The notes under the pieces are model-generated. The model was not told the DNA's origin, made no database searches, and was given only the letters and a program-made list of their open reading frames with translations. DNA of 64,000 nucleotides, taken from the NCBI GenBank assembly GCA_963752345.1, contig CAVVYA010000002.1, positions 930,001-994,000 of the forward strand. The letters are read 5' to 3'. How positions within the stretch are numbered: position 1 is the first letter of the stretch; each line of letters starts with the position of its first letter. Below are positions 17,189 to 25,295 of the stretch, piece by piece. Made by a program: the position numbers and the translations under genes. This DNA is from CAVVYA01 sp963752345 (lineage in GTDB: Bacteria; Pseudomonadota; Alphaproteobacteria; SMXQ01).

Positions 17189-19420
17189 GTGTTGGTTTCA
17201 GCAACCCAACCCCGCGAGCAGAACGAGCCCGCAAATCTCGTCGCATTCACGACGCCCACCCATCTGCAATGCCTGGTCGTTGCAGGCCGCCATCACGGCG
17301 TCCATGGCGCCGCCGAACAACTCGCCAAGGAATTCGAACTTGGCACCGAGGAGCCCGATAGCGGCACCCTCCACTCCATCGCAGACCATCTCGGGCTCGA
17401 ACTCGGCTATGTCAGCCTTGCCGAGACCGACCTGCGGCGCAGCGCCCCCGCTCTGCCGGCCATTCTGCCGCTGAAGAACGGCAACGCCCTGCTGCTGCTG
17501 TCGATCGCCGAAATGGCCGACGGCCCGACCGCCCGGCTGTACGACCCCACCGTGGGCGAAGCCACGCCGCTGGTTATCGAGCTCGACCGCCTGCTCGCCG
17601 CCGCGAGCGGCGAACTCATCCTGGTCAAGAAGACCGATGCCGCCGATCGCGATGCCCCCGCGTCGTTCGGCGTCGGCCGGCTGTTCCAAGAGGTCGCACG
17701 CGAGAAGCGCCTGTTCCGCGATATCGCGCTCGCCGCCGCCATGATGAGCATCCTCGCCCTGGCGCCCGCCGTGTTCTGGCAGCTCATCGTCGATCGCGTC
17801 CTGGTCTACAAGAGCCTGTCAACGCTCAACGTGCTGGTCGCCGGCATGGCCCTGCTCATCGTTTTCGAAATGATGTTCGGCTATCTGCGGCGCGCCCTCA
17901 TCCTGGTCGCCACCGCGCGCATCGATGCCCGGCTGTGTTCCTTCGTGTTCGGGAAGCTGCTCAACCTCGGGATCGAGTTCTTCGAGAAAACGGCCACCGG
18001 CGTGGTCACCCGCGACGTCAACGAAGTCTGGCGCATCCGCAATTTCCTGACCGGCCAGCTGTTCGGCACCATGCTCGACGCCATCGTCCTGTTGGTCGTG
18101 CTGCCGGTGATGTTCTGGTTCAGCCCGATGCTGGCCAGCATCGTGCTCGGCCTCGGCGTCCTGATGGTGGCGGTCATCGTCGGCTTCCTGCCGTTCATCC
18201 GCCGCCGCGCCACCCGCGCCTTCGACGCCGAAGGCAAGCAGAACGCCTATCTCGTCGAATCGGTGCAGGGCATCCGCACGGTCAAGTCGCTCGCCGTCGA
18301 GCGCCAGCGCCGCCGCGTGTGGGACCGCAACGTCGCCGACTCCGCGCGTCTGCGCCGCGAGGCCGGCGGACTGGTCAACGTGGTGCAGACCCTCGTTTCG
18401 CCGCTCGAGAAGATGATGACCAGCGGCGTCATCGCCATCGCCGCCTATATGGCGGTGACCAGCGACAACCCGCTCATGGTCGGCACCCTGATCGCGTTCG
18501 GCATGCTGTCGCAGCGCGTCGCCCAGCCGCTTATCCAACTCGCCTATCTCGTGCAGCAGTTCGACGAAGCCAGCCGCGCCGTGCGCACGGTGGCCGAAGT
18601 CGTCAACCACCCGCCCGAGGAAGGCCGCGGCATCGGCGGCCTGAGCAGCCCGATCGAAGGCACCGTCGAGTTCTCCGGCGTGCGCTTCCGCTATCCCGGC
18701 GCGTCCAGCCTGGCGCTCAACGACGTGTCGTTCAAAGTCTCGGCCGGCAGCATCTTCGGCATCATGGGCCGCAGCGGCTCGGGCAAGACGACGATCACGC
18801 GCCTGCTCCAGGGTCTACACCGCCAGTACGACGGGCTGATCCGCATCGACGGCACGGACATCCGCGCCATCGACCTCGACCACCTGCGGCGCAGCACCGG
18901 CGTCGTGCTGCAGGACAGCTTCCTGTTCTCCGGCTCGATCCGCGACAACATCGCGGCCAGCGCCTCGGGCGCCAGCTTCGAGCAGATCGTCGCCGCCGCC
19001 CGCCTGGCGGGCGCGGAGGAGTTCATCGAGCGCCTGCCGCGCGGCTACGACACGATGATCGAGGAAGGCGGCAGCAATCTGTCGGGCGGTCAGCGTCAGC
19101 GCCTCGCCATCGCCCGCGCCCTGCTGCCCGATCCCGCCCTGCTGATCTTCGACGAGGCGACCAGCGCGCTCGACCCGGAGAGCGAGGCGATCATCAACAC
19201 CAATCTGGCGCGCATCGCCAAGAACCGCACGGTGATCGTGATTTCTCACCGCCTGTCCTCCCTGGTGGCGGCCGATGCGATCCTTGCGCTCGACAACGGC
19301 CGCGTCGTCGACGTGGGCAAGCACGACCAGCTTCTGGGCCGCTGCGAACTCTATCGCAAGCTGTGGCGCCAGCAAAACTTCCACGCCGAACTGTCCGTCG
19401 TCACCGGAGCCGCCCAATGA
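17189..19420 (+). CDS. Type I secretion ABC exporter with degenerate C39-like N-domain
   Basis: Inner-membrane permease-ATPase of a type I secretion system, 743 residues from the GTG at 17189, which has a strong AGGAGG. Residues 10-145 form a peptidase-C39-like domain, but the usual catalytic cysteine position appears to be a threonine (PTHLQCLVVAGRHHG aligned to the ECGLACL pattern), so it should bind rather than cleave substrates, as in HlyB. Six membrane segments follow, then the nucleotide-binding domain with Walker A GRSGSGKTT (about 527-535), signature LSGGQRQR (about 630) and Walker B LLIFDEATSALD. Its stop overlaps the HlyD start (ATGA). Likely cargo are the three proteins downstream. 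Confidence 0.92.
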   Translation: MLVSATQPREQNEPANLVAFTTPTHLQCLVVAGRHHGVHGAAEQLAKEFELGTEEPDSGTLHSIADHLGLELGYVSLAETDLRRSAPALPAILPLKNGNALLLLSIAEMADGPTARLYDPTVGEATPLVIELDRLLAAASGELILVKKTDAADRDAPASFGVGRLFQEVAREKRLFRDIALAAAMMSILALAPAVFWQLIVDRVLVYKSLSTLNVLVAGMALLIVFEMMFGYLRRALILVATARIDARLCSFVFGKLLNLGIEFFEKTATGVVTRDVNEVWRIRNFLTGQLFGTMLDAIVLLVVLPVMFWFSPMLASIVLGLGVLMVAVIVGFLPFIRRRATRAFDAEGKQNAYLVESVQGIRTVKSLAVERQRRRVWDRNVADSARLRREAGGLVNVVQTLVSPLEKMMTSGVIAIAAYMAVTSDNPLMVGTLIAFGMLSQRVAQPLIQLAYLVQQFDEASRAVRTVAEVVNHPPEEGRGIGGLSSPIEGTVEFSGVRFRYPGASSLALNDVSFKVSAGSIFGIMGRSGSGKTTITRLLQGLHRQYDGLIRIDGTDIRAIDLDHLRRSTGVVLQDSFLFSGSIRDNIAASASGASFEQIVAAARLAGAEEFIERLPRGYDTMIEEGGSNLSGGQRQRLAIARALLPDPALLIFDEATSALDPESEAIINTNLARIAKNRTVIVISHRLSSLVAADAILALDNGRVVDVGKHDQLLGRCELYRKLWRQQNFHAELSVVTGAAQ

Positions 19421-20820
19421 GCATGACCACCACCATCAAATCTCTACCTGCCGTGAAGTCCTTGCCGGGCCTCCCTTCGCCGCGCGGCAACCGGCAGCTC
19501 TCGACGGAGCGGACCATCGCCCGCTTCCAGTCCGAGGTGGAGAATCTCGCCTGCGAGAAGGAACCGGTGGCCCAACGCTACACGCTGTTCATCATCATCG
19601 GCATCATCCTGTTCAGCCTGGGCCTCTCCGCCGTGGTCAAGGTCGACCGCGTGGTGACCGGCACCGGCCAGCTGGCGACCCAGGACCCGACCGTCGTGGT
19701 GCAATCGCTCAACCGTGCCATCATCAAGTCGATCAACGTGAAAGCCGGCGACCGGGTCAAAGCAGGCGACATCCTGGCGACCCTCGATCCGACCTTCGCG
19801 ACGGCTGACGTGGCGCAGCTCGAGGTCCAGATCGAGAGCTTCGATGCCGACATCGCCCGTCTGACCGCCGAACTCACCGACCAGCCGCTGCGGACCGAAG
19901 TCATCCCGGCACGTTACGCCGCCTTGCAGCAGAGCCTGTATCAGCAGCGCCAAAGCCAGCGTGCGGAGCAGATCCGCGCGCTCGATTCGAAAATTGAGAT
20001 GGCCGAGGCGACCGTGACGAAGCTCAAGGCCGATCAGGACCGCTACAGCGAGCGGGCGAAGGTCGTCGGCGAGGTCGAGCAGATGCGCCGCCAGCTCGCC
20101 CAGCAGCAGGTCGGCAGCCGCCTCAACCAACTGCAGGCGATGGACCAGAGGCTCGAGGTCCTGCGCTCCATGGATCTCGCCGCCAACGGGATGGCCGAGG
20201 CTACGCACCAGATCGAGACCGCCAGAGCCGAGCGCGAATCGTTCCTCGAGAACTGGCGCACCCAGGCCAACCTCGAAATGGTCAAGGCGCAGACATCTCG
20301 CGATTCCGCCGAGGAGCAGCTCGTCAAGGCGCGCAAGACCCAGGATCTCGTCGATCTGCGCGCACCGTCCGATGCTGTGGTGCAGCAGATGGCTCGCCTC
20401 TCCGTGGGTTCGGTGCTGTCCGAGGCCGTGCCACTGTTCACGCTCGTGCCGGTCAATGCGCCGCTCGAGGCGGAAGTGTCGATCGACGCGCGCGACATCG
20501 GCTTCATCCGCGAGGGCGATCCGGTCGCCATCAAGGTCGAGGCTTACAACTACCTGCGCCACGGCACGGTCCAGGGCCACGTCAAGCTGATCAGCGAGGA
20601 CGCGTTCAAGCAGGACCAGGGCAGTCAGGCGCCGGTGCGGCCCTACTACCGCGCCATCGTGACCATCGACAAGACGGAGCTCGCCAATGTACCGGAGGGC
20701 TTCAAGCTGAATACCGGCATGCCGATCGCCGCCGACGTCAAAGTCGGTGAGCGCACCCTGCTGTCCTACCTGACCCACGGCTTGATGCGCAGCCTGAACG
20801 AAGGGATGCGCGAGCCGTGA
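19417..20820 (+). CDS. HlyD-family periplasmic adaptor of type I secretion
   Basis: Membrane-fusion protein that links the ABC exporter to a TolC-type outer-membrane channel (none is in this window). 467 residues: a cytoplasmic tail of about 50, one membrane segment (YTLFIIIGIILFSLGLSAVV), a lipoyl half (VKAGDRVKAGDILATLDPTF), a long coiled coil rich in Gln, Glu and Ala at about 140-310, the second lipoyl half and beta-barrel (VDLRAPSDAVVQQMARLSVG onward). Translationally coupled to the exporter upstream (ATGA) and to the Sel1 gene downstream (GTGA). Confidence 0.93.
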   Translation: MSMTTTIKSLPAVKSLPGLPSPRGNRQLSTERTIARFQSEVENLACEKEPVAQRYTLFIIIGIILFSLGLSAVVKVDRVVTGTGQLATQDPTVVVQSLNRAIIKSINVKAGDRVKAGDILATLDPTFATADVAQLEVQIESFDADIARLTAELTDQPLRTEVIPARYAALQQSLYQQRQSQRAEQIRALDSKIEMAEATVTKLKADQDRYSERAKVVGEVEQMRRQLAQQQVGSRLNQLQAMDQRLEVLRSMDLAANGMAEATHQIETARAERESFLENWRTQANLEMVKAQTSRDSAEEQLVKARKTQDLVDLRAPSDAVVQQMARLSVGSVLSEAVPLFTLVPVNAPLEAEVSIDARDIGFIREGDPVAIKVEAYNYLRHGTVQGHVKLISEDAFKQDQGSQAPVRPYYRAIVTIDKTELANVPEGFKLNTGMPIAADVKVGERTLLSYLTHGLMRSLNEGMREP

Positions 20821-21681
20821 GAACGACGGTCCAACTCGTCGCCGCCGCCGTTGGCGCCCTGAATCCGGCCCGCAAGCTGCGTCATCCGATTACCCGGATC
20901 CGCGCGGCTGCAATCGGCGGCGATGCCACGGCCCAATATCAGCTGGGTGAATCGCTATCTCGCCGGTTGGTGTGTGCCGCGACGGCCGTTGGACGCCGCG
21001 AAATGGCTGCTGCTCGCGGCCAACCAGGGGCACGTCCAGGCACAGCACAGCCTGAGCCTGCTTTACATGACCGGCGCGACCGCGAGCGGCGACGCGGCGT
21101 CATGGCTGGCGGAATCGAAAGCGGTCGGGGCGGCGTCCTGCAACGCGGACCTGCTCTATCCGGAAGGACTCGATATCGCGCCCAACCTGGAGAAAGCCGT
21201 CGCCTTCGCGCAAGCCGCGGCGGAACAAGGGTGGGGTCCCGCACAGGCCAATCTCGGCATGTTCTATCTGCGCGGCATGGGCTGCAAGGCGAACTTCACC
21301 AAAGCCCGTGAATGGTCCCTGCGCGCCGCGGCACACAAGGAGTTGGTGGGAGGACTGGCGCTCGGCGTGATCTACGAACATGGCTTCGGCGTCGAACGCG
21401 ATCTCCACGCCGCAGCCCGTTGGTATGCGATGTCGGCCGAACTCGGCAACGATGCCGCCGCGACCGGCCTCGGACTGCTTTATCTCGACGGCTTGGGGGT
21501 GAAGCGTGATCTCGCCAAGGCCCGGCAATTGCTTTTAGGGCCGGCGAGCCGCGGCAACGACATGGCAAAGAACGGTCTGGCGGAAGTCTATGCCGCCATC
21601 GAAGCGGAGGCGCAAGCCGGTCGCGCTCAACGGAATGTCAAATCCGACATTCCCAACGAAGCGATGCGAGATGCGGTGTAG
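20817..21681 (+). CDS. Sel1-repeat protein coupled to the type I secretion genes, frameshifted
   Basis: A 287-residue (repaired) protein made of Sel1-like/TPR-type helical repeats, for example AKWLLLAANQGHVQAQHSLS, AQAAAEQGWGPAQANLGMFY and ARWYAMSAELGNDAAATGLG. Sel1 proteins act as scaffolds, often for envelope or secretion machinery. The frame breaks near 20952 where removal of one T joins QYQLGE to RYLAGWCVPR. No signal peptide or membrane segment is evident, so it is probably cytosolic. The GTG start sits inside the hlyD stop, so a function in secretion is a reasonable inference. Confidence 0.8.
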
Positions 21682-21741
21682 GAGGCCGCAACTCTCTGGA
21701 GTGGATTAAATCAGAAAATTTAAAGCGGAAAGGAACGACGT

Positions 21742-23368
21742 ATGGCACTTCCAGTATCGGGGTTGACCCTCACCTACGCCGAGGAGTTCAACAGCATCGC
21801 GTATGCCGGCGGCACCAGGATGACGACCGGCAGCAACACGTGGAATACCACCTTGAGTGGAGGCGTCCGTACGCTGAACGGAAACGCCGAAAAGCAAATG
21901 TATATGGACCCCGGCTATCAGGGCCTGGGCATCAATCCCTTCTCCGTCAGCAACGGCGTGCTGAACATCAAGGCGGCGCCCACGTCGGCTGCCGCGAAAG
22001 CGAAGCTCTGGGGTTACAACTACTCGTCCGGCGCGCTGACCACGCAGAACCAGTTCTCGCAGCAGTACGGCTACTTCGAGGTACGTGCCAAGATCCCCGG
22101 CGGCGGCAAGGGGCTGTGGCCGGCGTTCTGGATGCTGCCCGCCAAAGGCGGCTGGCCGCCCGAGCTCGATATTCTCGAGGCCATCGGCAGCGCGCCCTAC
22201 TATCTCCACCAGGGCATCCATTCGACCAATGGCAACAAGGGCCTCGGCGCGAATACGCCGAACAACAACGCCAACGCTTTCCACACCTACGGCATGAACT
22301 GGACCAAGGACAAGGTCACGTTCTACTACGATGGCGTGAAGCGGGCGGAGTTCGCCGCCACGGCTGACCTCAGTCACGCCGATGTACATGATTCTGAACC
22401 TGGCTGTCGGCGGCAATTGGCCCGGCAGCCCGGACAGCACGACCGATTGGTCCAAGGCCAACTATCAGGTCGACTACGTGCGCGCCTACAAGCATGGCGG
22501 CACCCCGACCCCGACGCCGACGCCGGCTCCCGCACCGACGCCGACGCCCTCCGCCGGCGGCGACGTCGTTCTCAGCAACAAGATGAATTCGTTGGATCTG
22601 AGCGACAGCTACCGTGCCGCGGCGACCGGCGCGAACACGACCCGCACCTACACAGCCGCCCAGATGGCGATCGGCGGCGTGGTATCTCCAACCACCGTCA
22701 CGGTCGCCTACAATGCCGAGAAGGACATCACGATCACCAACAACGGCGCCTGGGGCGGCATCCGCGAAGCCACGCTGAAGTCGAACGCGGTCGGCGACGT
22801 CACGATCCGCAATTTCGTGGACGCTCAGATCGCCCTCAACGACACCGCGCGCGTCATCAATATCTCCGGGACGAAGCGCGGCAATATCACAACGGGCGCC
22901 GGCAGCGACAGCATCACAGTGACGGCGAAGAGCGACACCAACGACATCAACCTGATGACCATCAACGCCGGCAATGGCAACAACCAGGTGAACTTCACGG
23001 GCGCATCCAACACCCGGGTCAGCGCCACCACCGGCAGCGGTACCGATACTATCACCGTGTCGGGGCAAACGTTGGCCACGGTCAATGCCGGATCGAATAA
23101 CGACCGCATCAACACCCGCACCAGCGGGACAACGACGGTCACCGGCGGCACCGGCCGCGACGTGTTTTCCTTCATGGCGAACGCGCATGCGACCATCAGA
23201 GACTACAGCTCGGCCGACGACCGCATCGAGCTGTCCGGCGTGAGCTCCGGCAACGTCCGGGTGAGCAACAGCGGTGGATCGACCTTCATCGACATCGGCA
23301 GTAGCGGCCGTATCACCGTCGCCGGCGTCACTCATACCCAGGCCGGACTCAACTTGTCCTACGTCTAA
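21742..23368 (+). CDS. GH16 glycoside hydrolase with RTX-like C-terminus, frameshifted
   Basis: A secreted endo-beta-glucanase-type enzyme, 541 residues after repair. Residues 1-250 are a GH16 jelly roll with the catalytic motif ELDILE (E141, D143, E146) and AFWMLP before it. A Thr-Pro linker (PTPTPTPAPAPTPTP) leads to a beta-rich module with weak GNGNN repeats and a C-terminal module shared with the next two genes. No N-terminal signal peptide, as expected for a type I substrate. The break near 22378 is repaired by dropping one base (SHPMYMILNLAVGG). The start at 21742 follows AAAGGAA. Rhizobial ExsH/PlyA-type enzymes that trim exopolysaccharide are the closest known analogues. Confidence 0.88.
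23144..23365 (+). repeat. Shared C-terminal secretion-type module, copy 1
   Basis: Encodes the last 74 residues, starting GGTGRDVFSF and ending at the stop. It is closely similar in protein and DNA to copies at 24872-25093 and 28014-28235, and the three are in the same position relative to their stop codons. Confidence 0.85.
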
Positions 23369-23521
23369 CGCCTAACAGCGGTCCGGTGTGAGCCGGACCG
23401 CAGCGGCGATCGCATTCAAGAGGCGGCACACACCCACGTCGCCGAGCAAGCCTCGTCGTGCCTCTTGCACGCGTGCGTTATTTAAATCGGACTCATTTTT
23501 CTTGTTAGAGGGCTTATTACA

Positions 23522-25096
23522 ATGGCACCACCGATCTCAGGCATGAAGCTCACCTTCTCGGAAGACTTCAATTCATTGAACCTGTACTCCCGCTGGAAGC
23601 CGACCGACCAATGGGGCAACCGCTTCTTGAGCGGCAACAAGGAACTGCAGATTTATGTGGATCCGAAGTACAAGGGCCTCGGCATCAACCCATTCTCCGT
23701 GAGCAACGGCGTCCTGACGATCAAGTCGCGCAAGGCCAGCGCGCCATCCCAGCTCGGCGGCAGGAAATATACGTCGGGCATGCTGTCCTCCCATGGCAAG
23801 GGCGGCTTCTCCCAGCAATACGGCTATTTCGAAGTGCGCGCCCAATTGCCGGAGGGCAAAGGCATGTGGCCCGCGTTCTGGCTGCTCGCCGACCATGGCA
23901 AGTGGCCGCCGGAGCTCGACGTCATGGAGTCGATCGGCAGCAAAAACAACTACGCCGTGCAGAGCATCCATTCGAAGTCCGGCAACAAGGGCAAGACGAC
24001 CTACACCGCGGCCAATCTGCAGAAGGGTTTCCACACCTACGGCATGAATTGGACGAAGGATACCATCGCCTACTACATCGACGGCAAGAAGACCGCCGAA
24101 TACAAGACGCCGTCCGACATGCACAGCAAGATGCACATGCTGTTGAACACGGCCGTCGGCGGAAAATGGCCGGGCTCGCCCAATGCCAGCACCGACTGGT
24201 CGAAGACGAACTTCAAAGTCGACTACGTGCGGGTCTACAGCGGCAATCCGAATGCGAAGGCGGTATCGGGGCCGGTTGCGGCTGACCCGGCATCAGGCGG
24301 CGACGTCGTTCTCAGCCACGCCATGGACGCCGCGAACCTGAGCGACAGCTTCCGTGCCGGCACCACCTCCAAAACCTATTCGGCGAGCCAGATGGCGATC
24401 AACGGCGTCCGGTCCCCGACGACAGCCACGGTCGCTTACAACGCTCAGAAGGACGTGAGCGTGACGAATGGCGGCAAGTGGGGCGCGATCAAGAATGTGA
24501 CCATCAAGTCGGACAAGGTCGCCGACGTCACCCTGCGCAACTTCGTCAATGCCGAGCTCAAGCTCAGCAACACGAGCCACGCCATCAACGCCACCGGCTT
24601 GAAGCGCGGCAATATCGTCACCGGCAACGGCAATGACGTCATCACCGTAGCCGGGCGCAGCGATAACCACGGGGCCAATCTGCTGACCATCAACACGGGC
24701 AACGGCAACGACCGGGTGAGCTACACCGGCGAAAATGACAATCGCGTCCGCGTCAGCACAGGAAGCGGTAACGATACGGTCACGATTTCCGGCAAAGCCG
24801 CGGCGACCGTCAATGCCGGCACCGGCAACGATCGCATCGATATCCGCACCACCGGCCGCGCTACGGTCGCCGGCGGCACCGGCCGCGACGTCTTCGCGTT
24901 CATGGCTGGTGCCCACGCGACCATCAGCGACTTCAAGTCGCGCGACGACCGCATCCAGCTTTCGGGTATCAGCGCCAGCAACGTGCGCGTCCGCCAAAGT
25001 GGCGGTTCGACGCTGATCGACTTGGGAAGCAATGGCCGCATCACGGTTGCGGGCGTTGCGCATACCGCGAACGGTCTTCATCTGTCTTACGCGTAA
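23522..25096 (+). CDS. GH16 glycoside hydrolase with RTX-like C-terminus
   Basis: Intact 524-residue paralogue of the preceding gene. Catalytic motif ELDVME (E131, D133, E136) with AFWLLADHGKWPP before it. It lacks the Thr-Pro linker, having a short GPVAADPASGGD joint. The following module contains RTX-like nonapeptide fragments (TGNGNDVITVAG, TGNGNDRVSYTG, TGSGNDTVTISG, AGTGNDRIDIRT) that can bind calcium, then the shared C-terminal module. No signal peptide. The pair probably arose by tandem duplication, and both are likely exported by the upstream transporter to cut an extracellular beta-glucan; the substrate is not known. Confidence 0.93.
   Translation: MAPPISGMKLTFSEDFNSLNLYSRWKPTDQWGNRFLSGNKELQIYVDPKYKGLGINPFSVSNGVLTIKSRKASAPSQLGGRKYTSGMLSSHGKGGFSQQYGYFEVRAQLPEGKGMWPAFWLLADHGKWPPELDVMESIGSKNNYAVQSIHSKSGNKGKTTYTAANLQKGFHTYGMNWTKDTIAYYIDGKKTAEYKTPSDMHSKMHMLLNTAVGGKWPGSPNASTDWSKTNFKVDYVRVYSGNPNAKAVSGPVAADPASGGDVVLSHAMDAANLSDSFRAGTTSKTYSASQMAINGVRSPTTATVAYNAQKDVSVTNGGKWGAIKNVTIKSDKVADVTLRNFVNAELKLSNTSHAINATGLKRGNIVTGNGNDVITVAGRSDNHGANLLTINTGNGNDRVSYTGENDNRVRVSTGSGNDTVTISGKAAATVNAGTGNDRIDIRTTGRATVAGGTGRDVFAFMAGAHATISDFKSRDDRIQLSGISASNVRVRQSGGSTLIDLGSNGRITVAGVAHTANGLHLSYA
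24872..25093 (+). repeat. Shared C-terminal secretion-type module, copy 2
   Basis: Last 74 residues of the second GH16 protein, starting GGTGRDVFAF. See copies at 23144-23365 and 28014-28235. Confidence 0.85.
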
Positions 25097-25295
25097 TCAT
25101 CGGGTTGGGGGTCGGCGGGGCCGCGCGGTGGTTCGGATCATTCCGAATCGCCGCCCGTCTCCCGGCTGGGCTCTATTCCAGGAAGCACTTCCATGACATC
25201 GATGTGAAAGGAGGAGTCATGTAGGCACGCAGCAACGTCGCCGTTTTTCTTCATACGATTTTCCAGTTCAGTTTAGTTTAGTTGGAGGGGCTACA

